NCBI RefSeq assembly: GCF_002150805.1
Contig: NZ_MTBA01000004.1
Coordinates: forward strand, 496,001-560,000
Direction of reading: 5' to 3'
DNA from: Oceanospirillum sanctuarii
Lineage (GTDB): Bacteria > Pseudomonadota > Gammaproteobacteria > Pseudomonadales > Halomonadaceae
Length of the DNA: 64,000 nucleotides
Shown: one piece after another, positions 57,185-64,000 of the stretch
Numbering within the stretch: the first letter of the stretch is position 1
Layout of the letters: each line of letters starts with the position of its first letter
The notes under the pieces: generated by a model
Database searches by the model: none
What the model was told of the DNA's origin: nothing
Seen by the model: the letters and a program-made list of their open reading frames with translations, nothing else
Made by a program: the position numbers and the translations under genes

Positions 57185-57574
57185 TCAACGGGCTTCCAAC
57201 ACCACAAAAGCCTGAGCCAAACCGCCATCATCGGTAATCGACAGATGACAGACGACAGTCTGATCAGCAGCAGTTTTAGCGGCTGCCTTATCAGCGGCCG
57301 CTCCCAAAAGCTGCATCACAGGTGCTCCTGCTTCTGTTCTGCCCACCTGCATATCCTGCCAGCTGATCGGCCCGATACCGGTTCCCAGAGCCTTAGCCGT
57401 GGCTTCCTTAGCGGCAAATCGCTTTGCCAGAAAAGCCGCCTGCTGCGGATGTTCCTGATAACGCTGCAGTTCAAGCTCTGTCAGAATACGCTGAGCAAAA
57501 CGCTCGCCGTGGCGGGCGATCGCTTTTTCCACCCGCTCAATCACCGCCAGATCAGTGCCGATACCCAGAATCAT
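57185..57574 (-). CDS. acpS: Holo-[acyl-carrier-protein] synthase
   Basis: AcpS transfers the phosphopantetheine arm from CoA to apo-ACP. The 129-residue protein has the two family motifs, MILGIGTDLAVIERVEKAI (metal-binding Asp8) and FLAKRFAAKEATAKALGTG (Glu of the catalytic region, about 50-68). A terminal SITDDGGLAQAFVVLE matches the usual end. It is the last gene of the lepA...acpS operon, 10 bases after pdxJ, on the minus strand. Confidence 0.95.
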   Translation of the reverse strand: MILGIGTDLAVIERVEKAIARHGERFAQRILTELELQRYQEHPQQAAFLAKRFAAKEATAKALGTGIGPISWQDMQVGRTEAGAPVMQLLGAAADKAAAKTAADQTVVCHLSITDDGGLAQAFVVLEAR

Positions 57575-57584
57575 CTCAGCAACC

Positions 57585-58340
57585 TTATTTCGGCTGAGCA
57601 GCCAGCATAATACGCTTCATCTCGGCAACCGCTTCTTTCAGACCGACAAACATGGCGCGGGCGATAATAGCGTGGCCGATGTTCAGCTCATAGATGCCAG
57701 GAATACCAGCAATCGGCTCAACATTGTGGTAGTGCAGGCCGTGACCGGCATTCACAATCAGACCTTGTTTCAGACCCAGCTTAACGCCCTGTTTGATCAC
57801 TTCCAGCTCTGCTGCCTGCTCTTCTGCGGTCTCAGCATCGGCGTAACGACCGGTATGAAGTTCGATCACAGGTGCAATGGTCGCGGCTGCTTCAATCTGG
57901 GCCGGATCCGCATCGATAAACAGAGAGACTTCACAGCCTACGGCAGCCAGACGCTTGCAGGCATCTGCCACACGATCAAATTGACCAACCACATCCAGAC
58001 CGCCTTCCGTGGTCAGTTCTTCACGCTTTTCAGGCACCAGACAGATATGCTCAGGACGGATTTCTTCCGCAAAAGCGATCATCTCGTCAGTAACAGCCAT
58101 CTCAAGGTTCATGCGGGTCTGCATCACCTCTTTGATCAGGCGGACATCTCGCTCCTGAATATGACGGCGGTCTTCACGCAGGTGCAGAGTGATACCGTCG
58201 GCACCGGCTTCCTCCGACAGAATTGCCGCCTGAACCGGATCAGGATAGCGGGTTCCACGGGCCTGACGCAGGGTAGCAATGTGATCGATATTAACGCCCA
58301 GTTGTAAACGCGGAACGGATGCTGAAACACCTATAGCCAT
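57585..58340 (-). CDS. pdxJ: Pyridoxine 5'-phosphate synthase
   Basis: PdxJ condenses 1-deoxyxylulose 5-phosphate and 3-amino-2-oxopropyl phosphate to pyridoxine 5'-phosphate. The 251-residue TIM barrel shows [21 protein letters not shown] (phosphate and catalytic His, about 15-35), [25 protein letters not shown] (about 165) and [10 protein letters not shown] with [13 protein letters not shown] (about 215-245). The ATG at 58338-58340 is chosen because AGGAG precedes it by seven bases. The frame runs 47 codons further upstream with no family similarity. Confidence 0.95.
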   Translation of the reverse strand: MAIGVSASVPRLQLGVNIDHIATLRQARGTRYPDPVQAAILSEEAGADGITLHLREDRRHIQERDVRLIKEVMQTRMNLEMAVTDEMIAFAEEIRPEHICLVPEKREELTTEGGLDVVGQFDRVADACKRLAAVGCEVSLFIDADPAQIEAAATIAPVIELHTGRYADAETAEEQAAELEVIKQGVKLGLKQGLIVNAGHGLHYHNVEPIAGIPGIYELNIGHAIIARAMFVGLKEAVAEMKRIMLAAQPK

Positions 58341-58458
58341 GATGACTCCTAAAAACGAACCTGACACTGCAGGGAATACAAAATAAGTTTCGGTGTAGCC
58401 TATCAGGGCTGACACAGGGTTTTCTATACCTACGAAGAAAACTAAAGATTGGTGAACC

Positions 58459-59184
58459 CTAGAGGTTCGGCTTGCTCTCAACCGAATCGGCTTTATTTGC
58501 GCTGCCTGCCTGAAACAGTTGTCGGGACAGCAGAGGCTTATCCCCTAACAAAGGTTGCAGCGCAATCCGACTGAGCTTCTTAGCGGCCTTAAGTACTTCC
58601 GGTTCAGACCAGTTCTGCTCTTGCAAAGCCAATAACTGATCGCCTTTAAAGCCGTTCTGAACCGGATGAAAACCAGACTGCCAGTGATAACTGTAATTCT
58701 GATCCGGTTGCAGCGCGCCACCTTTATGATCCGCGAAGATCAGCGGGTAGCCCAGAGTCTCCAGCAACTGCCATTCAAAACAGCGCAAAGAGGGTTCCAG
58801 CTGATCCGGCTGCTGTAACTGTGCGATCAAAAGAGCATATTCCCGAAAGAGTTCCGGCACCGCCTCCTGAGGCAACAACAAACGGTTAAGCAGTTCATTG
58901 GCATAGAGCACACAGCTCAGAGCACGCCCCCCTAACAGAGGTAATTGCCCACAAGGCTCTATATCAAACAGGGTTTTCAGACTGGCGTCGCCACGCCATG
59001 AAAGCTGCAGCGGCTGCAGGGGTTGCAGCAAAGCCCGGTTACGGCTTTTTTTCTGTCGGACACCCCGGGCAACGCCATCAATACGGCCATAATCCAGCGT
59101 CAGCAAAGAGACCAGAGCACTGGTTTCTTTATAAGGACGACTGTGAAGGACGTATGCCGGTTGGCAATGAACACTGGCAGCCAC
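58459..59184 (-). CDS. recO: DNA repair protein RecO
   Basis: RecO helps load RecA on single-stranded DNA with RecR. The N-terminal OB-fold region ([44 protein letters not shown]) is typical, and the C-terminal helical domain is complete. The Cys-based zinc site of Gram-positive RecO is absent, as in E. coli. The length of 241 is normal. The start is GTG (59182-59184), with AGGA eight bases before. It lies between era and pdxJ in the same operon, as in many gammaproteobacteria. A hairpin (59211-59233) lies in the era-recO gap. Confidence 0.92.
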   Translation of the reverse strand: MAASVHCQPAYVLHSRPYKETSALVSLLTLDYGRIDGVARGVRQKKSRNRALLQPLQPLQLSWRGDASLKTLFDIEPCGQLPLLGGRALSCVLYANELLNRLLLPQEAVPELFREYALLIAQLQQPDQLEPSLRCFEWQLLETLGYPLIFADHKGGALQPDQNYSYHWQSGFHPVQNGFKGDQLLALQEQNWSEPEVLKAAKKLSRIALQPLLGDKPLLSRQLFQAGSANKADSVESKPNL

Positions 59185-59210
59185 GGGGAATTTCCTGAGA
59201 GGAGGATCGC

Positions 59211-59233
59211 AGTCTCAGAGCATCTCTGAGACT
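59211..59233. other. Perfect 10-bp hairpin in the era-recO gap
   Basis: AGTCTCAGAG / CTCTGAGACT with a 3-base loop stands between the era stop and the recO start. It lacks a T-run, so simple termination is unlikely. RNase III cleavage or mRNA stability control in the rnc-era-recO message is a reasonable guess. Confidence 0.5.
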
Positions 59234-59273
59234 ACTAACCTATTAACAGACCGATCAGATCAAACAGACCTGC

Positions 59274-60179
59274 TTAGAGATCGGTATAGCCAAGACTTTT
59301 AAGAGCACGCTCGTCATCAGACCAACCGCCTTTCACCTTAACCCAGAGATTCAGCATCACCTTGGCACCAAAAGCACGCTCCATATCGATACGGGCTTCC
59401 TGACCAATCTGCTTAATGCGGGCACCTTTCTCACCGATGATGATACGTTTCTGGCCGGAACGCTCCACCAGAATCAGTGCACCAATGAAGAGAATACCGT
59501 CATCTTCGCTGAACTCTTCGATCTCAACGGTAGCCTGATAAGGCAGTTCATCACCCAGCTGACGCATGATCTTTTCACGCACCAGTTCAGAAGCAAGGAA
59601 ACGCTCGGTACGGTCTGTAACCTGATCTTCCGGATAGTAATGGAAAGATTCCGGCATATAACCACGCACCAGCTCTTCCAGCTGAGTCAGGTTATGACCG
59701 TGCTGAGCCGAGATAGGAATGATGGCATCAAAGTTATGCTTTTGGGCTACTTCTTCAATGTAAGGCAGCAGTGCTTCTTTATCTTCCAGACGATCCATTT
59801 TGTTGATCGCCAGAACCACAGGACACTTAATACCCTGCAGTTTCTGCAGCACCACTTCGTCTTCTTCGGTCCAGCGCATGCGGTCGATGATAAAAATCAC
59901 CAGATCCACGTCTTTCAGAGCGCTGCTGGCCGCCTGATTCATGTAGCGGTTGATCGCTTTATTACGATCTTTTTCCAGCTTGTGCATCCCCGGTGTATCC
60001 ACATACACCACCTGCACATCGTCTTCGGTTTTGATACCCACAACCTGATGGCGGGTAGTCTGAGGACGACGGGAGGTGATACTCAGCTTCTGGCCGAGAA
60101 TGTGATTCATCAGGGTCGATTTGCCCACATTGGGACGGCCAACAATGGCCACAAAACCGCAACGGCTCTGATCACTCAT
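59274..60179 (-). CDS. era: GTPase Era
   Basis: Era is an essential GTPase that helps assemble the 30S subunit and binds 16S rRNA. G-motifs: [12 protein letters not shown] (G1), DTPGMHKLE (G3) and [10 protein letters not shown] (G4). The KH domain is [25 protein letters not shown] (about 230-255). The length of 301 matches E. coli. A GTG four codons further upstream overlaps the rnc stop and is an alternative start. I chose the ATG at 60177-60179 because it gives the usual N-terminus. It is tightly coupled to rnc. Confidence 0.95.
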   Translation of the reverse strand: MSDQSRCGFVAIVGRPNVGKSTLMNHILGQKLSITSRRPQTTRHQVVGIKTEDDVQVVYVDTPGMHKLEKDRNKAINRYMNQAASSALKDVDLVIFIIDRMRWTEEDEVVLQKLQGIKCPVVLAINKMDRLEDKEALLPYIEEVAQKHNFDAIIPISAQHGHNLTQLEELVRGYMPESFHYYPEDQVTDRTERFLASELVREKIMRQLGDELPYQATVEIEEFSEDDGILFIGALILVERSGQKRIIIGEKGARIKQIGQEARIDMERAFGAKVMLNLWVKVKGGWSDDERALKSLGYTDL

Positions 60180-60187
60180 GGATGCAC

Positions 60188-60898
60188 TCACTTCTTGCTG
60201 TCCGACTTTTTAGACGCTTGTTTCTTGGATTCCAGCTCTGTCAGCGCGTTTTTTGCCGCCTGCTGTTCGGCATTTCGACGGCTGCTGCCCACACCGATGG
60301 TCTTCTCGTTCAGAAGAACAACCTGACATTCAACGGTGAAGGTCTGGTCGTGAGCCTCGCCTTCCACTGAGATCACTTCATACTTAGGAAGACTCTGCTG
60401 ACGGGACTGCAGGAATTCCTGAAGCAACGTCTTAGGGTCTTTCTGAGTATCGTTCAGATTCAGTTTAGTCAGTCGGTCTTTGTACCAATCCAGAATACGT
60501 TCACGAACAACATCCATGCCGGCATCGATATAGATCGCACCAATTACCGCTTCCATCGCATCGGCCAGAATCGAATCACGACGATAACCGCCGCTTTTCA
60601 GTTCACCGGAGCCCAGCTGCAGGTAATCACCAAGATCAAATTCACGGGCAACTTCTGCCAGTGTCAGACCTTTAACCAGACGTGCACGCAGGCGACTCAG
60701 CTGCCCTTCCCGGGCCTCTGTGAAGCGGTGATACAAGGCTTCAGCGATGACAAAATTAACGATGGAATCACCCAGAAACTCAAGACGCTCGTTGTTACTG
60801 CCACCAAAGCTACGGTGGGTAAGCGCCAGCTTGAGTTGGTTAATATCGGTAAAGGTATAGCCCAGTTTTTTACTGAGTTCGTTCAGATTTGCTTTCAC
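60188..60898 (-). CDS. rnc: Ribonuclease III
   Basis: RNase III cleaves double-stranded RNA in rRNA and mRNA processing. The family signature [20 protein letters not shown] (about 38-57) has the catalytic Glu and Asp, and [13 protein letters not shown] (about 115-127) carries the other metal-binding residues. The double-stranded-RNA-binding domain ([14 protein letters not shown]... [16 protein letters not shown], about 155-225) is intact. The length of 236 is about 10 residues over E. coli because of a Lys/Ser-rich tail. The start is GTG. It sits between lepB and era. Confidence 0.95.
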   Translation of the reverse strand: MKANLNELSKKLGYTFTDINQLKLALTHRSFGGSNNERLEFLGDSIVNFVIAEALYHRFTEAREGQLSRLRARLVKGLTLAEVAREFDLGDYLQLGSGELKSGGYRRDSILADAMEAVIGAIYIDAGMDVVRERILDWYKDRLTKLNLNDTQKDPKTLLQEFLQSRQQSLPKYEVISVEGEAHDQTFTVECQVVLLNEKTIGVGSSRRNAEQQAAKNALTELESKKQASKKSDSKK

Positions 60899-60964
60899 TC
60901 TAACTCGTTCTTTTTTCCGTCATCAGAAAAGGCAAACCGGCCCAGTTGGCCGGTCGTTTAATTA

Positions 60965-61780
60965 TTACTGTATTACCCGAACATCGGAGAAGCTGGGCAT
61001 ACTGGACCAGCCTTCCCAGTGCATCCAGACTGCAAAGGCTTTACCGACGATATGGTCTTCCGGGACAAAGCCCCAGTAGCGACTGTCATTGCTGTGATCC
61101 CGGTTATCACCCATTACAAAGTAATGACCTTCAGGCACAACCACTTCACGCATATTCTGGCCCGGCTGCAGACTGTTGTAGATCTCGTGCTCAACCTCAC
61201 CCAGAGATTCACGCAGCAGCTTACGGTTCGGGTTTCCGGCAGGCAATGCAGCAACAAACTGCTGAGCTGCCGGTTCACCATTGATGTAAAGCACCTTGTT
61301 CTCATAACGCAGGCGATCACCTGGCAGGCCGATAACCCGCTTGATGTAATTCACCTTATCGTCTTTAGGATAGCGGAACACCATCACATCGCCACGTTTC
61401 GGATCGGCGATCTCCACGACACGGTTGTTACCAACCGGAAGGCGCAAGCCATAGGAGAACTTGTTGACCAGAATAAAGTCACCGATTTTCAGGGTTGGCA
61501 GCATGGATCCACTGGGGATCTGGAACGGCTCAACCACGAAAGAACGCACGATCAGAACAAGAAACAATACCGGGAAAAATGAGCGGGAGTACTCTGCCCA
61601 CAACGGCTCTTTTTCCAGCTGGTTAATCACCTCCGCATCCATAACAGAGCGCTGAGGCTGATTCAGAAAAGCACTGACGGCGCGCTTACGATTCTTGGCA
61701 AAGAAGAAAACGTCGGCGGCATAGCCAACACCGGTTACGGCTACGGCGATCACCAGCACTAATGCAAAATCAAAATCCAT
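60965..61780 (-). CDS. lepB: Signal peptidase I
   Basis: LepB removes signal peptides from exported proteins at the inner membrane. The N-terminal TM (about 3-23) and a second TM (about 67-85) flank a short cytoplasmic loop. The catalytic domain is periplasmic, with the nucleophile in PSGSMLPTL (about 92-100) and the Lys in VNYIKRVIGLPGD (about 150). VMGDNRDHSNDSRYWGFV (about 225-242) is the last family box. The length of 271 is normal. It follows lepA by two bases on the same strand. Confidence 0.96.
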   Translation of the reverse strand: MDFDFALVLVIAVAVTGVGYAADVFFFAKNRKRAVSAFLNQPQRSVMDAEVINQLEKEPLWAEYSRSFFPVLFLVLIVRSFVVEPFQIPSGSMLPTLKIGDFILVNKFSYGLRLPVGNNRVVEIADPKRGDVMVFRYPKDDKVNYIKRVIGLPGDRLRYENKVLYINGEPAAQQFVAALPAGNPNRKLLRESLGEVEHEIYNSLQPGQNMREVVVPEGHYFVMGDNRDHSNDSRYWGFVPEDHIVGKAFAVWMHWEGWSSMPSFSDVRVIQ

Positions 61781-61782
61781 AT

Positions 61783-63582
61783 TTACTTATCCACTTTGAG
61801 AACGGCCAGGAAGGCATCCTGTGGAATCTCCACACGACCAACCTGTTTCATCCGTTTTTTACCTTCTTTCTGCTTCTGCAGAAGCTTTTTCTTACGGCTT
61901 ACGTCACCACCATAACATTTGGCGGTTACGTTCTTACGCAAAGCTTTTACGGTCTGGCGGGCAACAACCTGATTACCCATCGCCGCCTGAATGGCAACAT
62001 CAAACATCTGGCGAGGGATGATCTCTTTCATCTTCTCGGTCAGTGCCATACCACGGCTACGGATATGCTCTTTGTGTACGATACACGCCAGAGCATCAAC
62101 TTTATCACCATTGATCAGGATATCCAGACGTGCCAGATCAGCGGCCTGGAAGCGATCGAAGCTGTAATCCAGAGAGGCAAATCCACGGCTGACAGATTTC
62201 AGACGGTCAAAGAAGTCCAGAACCACTTCGTTCATCGGAATATCGTAAGCCAGCTGAACCTGCTTACCCATGAACTGCATATCGATCTGCACACCGCGCT
62301 TCTCAACACAAAGGGAGATAACGCCACCCAGCATATCCTGAGGCACCAGAATATTGACGCGGGCGATCGGCTCACGCATCTCTTCAATACCGGCAGGGTC
62401 CGGCAGTTTCGCCGGGCTGTCGACGTGAATCACGTCACCGTTTTTATGCAGAACTTCAAAGATTACCGTTGGTGCAGTGGTGATCAGATCCAGATCGTAT
62501 TCACGCTCCAAACGCTCCTGAATGATCTCCATGTGCAGCATACCGAGGAAGCCACAGCGGAAACCAAAGCCTAGGGCTTCACTGTTTTCCGGCTCATAGA
62601 ACAGGGATGCATCGTTCAGAGTCAGTTTTTCCAGCGCATCACGGAAATCTTCGTAATCGTCAGAGCTTACTGGGAAAAGCCCCGCATAAACCTGAGGCTT
62701 AACCTTCTGGAAACCCGGCAGCATCGCCACATCAGGAGTTTTCGCAGAGGTAATGGTGTCACCTACAGGTGCACCATGAATGTCTTTAATACCGGCAACC
62801 AGATAACCTACTTCACCAGCTTTCAGTTCACCGGTCGGAGTGCGCTTCGGCGTAAAGATACCAATACCGTCTACACCCCAGGCTTTGCCGGTGGACTTCA
62901 TAATAATCTTGTCGCCTTTGCGAACCGTACCTTCAACCACACGGATCAGGGAGACAACGCCCAGATAGTTATCGAACCAGGAATCGATAATCAGCGCCTG
63001 CAGATCACCATCAGGATCGCCTTCCGGAGCAGGGATCTTAGCAACCAGGTCTTCCAGAACCTCGTCAATGCCCAGACCAGATTTAGCACTGCAACGTACA
63101 GCGTCAGTAGCATCGATACCGATGATATCTTCAATTTCCTGCGCAACACGATCAGGCTCTGCCTGAGGCAGATCCATCTTGTTAAGAACCGGTACGACTT
63201 CCAGATTTTGTTCGATAGCGGTATAGCAGTTCGCCACCGACTGAGCTTCAACGCCTTGAGCCGCATCTACAACCAGCAGTGCACCTTCACAGGCTGCCAG
63301 AGAACGGGAAACTTCATACGAGAAGTCCACGTGTCCCGGAGTATCAATAAAGTTCAGCTGGTAGGTATTACCGTCTTTGGCGGTGTAGTTAAGGGTTACA
63401 CTCTGCGCCTTAATAGTAATACCGCGCTCACGCTCAATATCCATGGAATCCAGAACCTGCGCAGCCATTTCACGCTCACTCAGGCCTTCACAGGTCTGAA
63501 TAAAACGGTCTGCCAAAGTGGATTTACCATGATCAATATGGGCGATGATAGAGAAGTTACGGATGTGACTTAAGCGACTCAC
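61783..63582 (-). CDS. lepA: Elongation factor 4 (LepA)
   Basis: LepA is a ribosome-binding GTPase of 599 residues that has been linked to back-translocation and ribosome biogenesis. GTPase motifs: [16 protein letters not shown] (G1), [12 protein letters not shown] (switch I region), [16 protein letters not shown] (G3) and NKMDLPQA (G4). The C-terminal LepA domain ends [27 protein letters not shown] as usual. The start is GTG (63580-63582), with GGTGA nine bases before. It is followed by lepB and, further on, rnc-era-recO-pdxJ-acpS. Confidence 0.96.
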   Translation of the reverse strand: MSRLSHIRNFSIIAHIDHGKSTLADRFIQTCEGLSEREMAAQVLDSMDIERERGITIKAQSVTLNYTAKDGNTYQLNFIDTPGHVDFSYEVSRSLAACEGALLVVDAAQGVEAQSVANCYTAIEQNLEVVPVLNKMDLPQAEPDRVAQEIEDIIGIDATDAVRCSAKSGLGIDEVLEDLVAKIPAPEGDPDGDLQALIIDSWFDNYLGVVSLIRVVEGTVRKGDKIIMKSTGKAWGVDGIGIFTPKRTPTGELKAGEVGYLVAGIKDIHGAPVGDTITSAKTPDVAMLPGFQKVKPQVYAGLFPVSSDDYEDFRDALEKLTLNDASLFYEPENSEALGFGFRCGFLGMLHMEIIQERLEREYDLDLITTAPTVIFEVLHKNGDVIHVDSPAKLPDPAGIEEMREPIARVNILVPQDMLGGVISLCVEKRGVQIDMQFMGKQVQLAYDIPMNEVVLDFFDRLKSVSRGFASLDYSFDRFQAADLARLDILINGDKVDALACIVHKEHIRSRGMALTEKMKEIIPRQMFDVAIQAAMGNQVVARQTVKALRKNVTAKCYGGDVSRKKKLLQKQKEGKKRMKQVGRVEIPQDAFLAVLKVDK

Positions 63583-63902
63583 AGTATATTTTCACCAAAG
63601 AAAGGTCATCTGCTGACGAATACGAAGGGTTCTATTCAGTCAGGGCTGTTCAAATCAGTCAGGGCTTCGGTGTGGCCTTATATCTCTGGCCATCAATCCC
63701 GAATACAGTAGAAAAGCCCCGGAAAAATTAGCACAGGAGTCTACATGATTCCCTGTGCTGACGCCATGCCCAGTAAGATATGGCGGTTCAGATTTCGTAA
63801 ACAATCTGCTCCGCCGCCGGTCTTAAGACAATCAGCGCGCGGCTAAACAAATCAGGCCGAAAGATCTTAATCTAACGGCCTGATTCTCAATAGCACGGAG
63901 AC
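63583..63902. other. Intergenic region upstream of lepA with a terminator and a 12-bp direct repeat
   Basis: This 320-base gap holds no ORF that I can support. AATCAGGCCG / CGGCCTGATT (63850-63885) forms a hairpin just past the mucD-like stop and may terminate that gene on the minus strand. TCAGTCAGGGCT occurs twice (63636-63647 and 63655-63666), 19 bases apart. I see no convincing sigma-70 promoter for lepA. Confidence 0.5.
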
Positions 63903-64000
63903 TTATTCAACTTTCAGAGGAACGAAGGCGGGTTCACCCTGGCGCACCACACGCACTGGCACCGACTGCCCCTTTTTCAGTAGCTCAACAGCCTTACGGT
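63903..64000 (-). CDS. C-terminus of a DegP/MucD-type periplasmic serine protease (partial)
   Basis: Only the last 31 or so codons are visible. The frame ends RKAVELLKKGQSVPVRVVRQGEPAFVPLKVE and looks like the final PDZ strand of a DegP/DegQ/MucD protease. In Pseudomonas, mucD lies immediately upstream of lepA, so the position supports MucD. The stop (TAA, 63903-63905) is followed by the hairpin at 63850-63885. The catalytic part lies outside the window. Confidence 0.75.
   Translation of the reverse strand, partial: RKAVELLKKGQSVPVRVVRQGEPAFVPLKVE

Overview
The window reads as a chromosomal core region of a marine gammaproteobacterium, most likely of the Oceanospirillales (Amphritea/Neptuniibacter/Marinobacterium-like). 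This rests on gene content and order, not on a database search. The gltA / sdhCDAB-sucAB-lpd-sucCD block, gltX next to tRNA-Ala and tRNA-Glu, the GacS-type kinase-cysM-rlmD-relA-mazG run, and mucD-lepA-lepB-rnc-era-recO-pdxJ-acpS are all arranged as in Pseudomonas and its relatives. I see no insertion sequence, prophage, integron or CRISPR array. Several genes start at GTG or TTG (M15 peptidase, FKBP, sdhC, PilZ/HD-GYP protein, ampG, ppc, rlmD, recO, rnc, lepA).

Layout. 1-4.3 kb: the N-terminus of a membrane-anchored protein, a Tat-exported M15 peptidase, a D-2-hydroxyacid dehydrogenase, rsuA and a patatin-like lipase. 4.4-10.9 kb: a large HD-GYP receptor, a membrane-anchored FKBP, a DUF938 methyltransferase, an enoyl-CoA hydratase, and a small ORF abutting a RimK-like ATP-grasp ligase. 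11-18.4 kb: class I fumarase, a diguanylate cyclase, cysQ, a MenA-like prenyltransferase, trhP and a lipoprotein built from an internal duplication. 18.5-31.6 kb: the TCA block with divergent promoters between sdhC and gltA. 31.6-41.5 kb: a beta-hydroxyacid dehydrogenase, a YcgR/PilZ-HD-GYP fusion, two tRNAs plus gltX, a nitrilase-family amidase, ampG plus a Zur-like regulator, three small accessory genes, and a SugE/Gdx exporter behind a guanidine-II (mini-ykkC) riboswitch. 41.7-51 kb: yajQ, panE, an HD hydrolase, ppc, mazG and relA. 51-64 kb: rlmD, cysM, a GacS/BarA hybrid kinase, then the acpS-to-lepA maintenance operon and the tail of a DegP/MucD protease.

How the genes work together. Citrate synthase, succinate dehydrogenase, 2-oxoglutarate dehydrogenase, succinyl-CoA synthetase and fumarase cover most of the TCA cycle, and PEP carboxylase supplies oxaloacetate. 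RelA, MazG and the hybrid kinase are global stress and regulatory functions. Cyclic-di-GMP signalling recurs: a GGDEF cyclase, an HD-GYP protein, a PilZ/HD-GYP fusion whose catalytic site looks degraded, and YajQ.

The least ordinary elements are non-coding: the guanidine-II riboswitch; hairpin/terminator-rich 3' regions after sucD and after sdhB that could yield small RNAs; two intergenic structured-RNA candidates (about 7388-7500 minus and 47330-47512 plus); and three short tandem-repeat tracts. The most speculative protein-level lead is the 69-codon ORF ending in Cys-Ala-Cys, six bases before the ATP-grasp ligase. I found no clear new multi-gene system such as a defence island or secondary-metabolite cluster.
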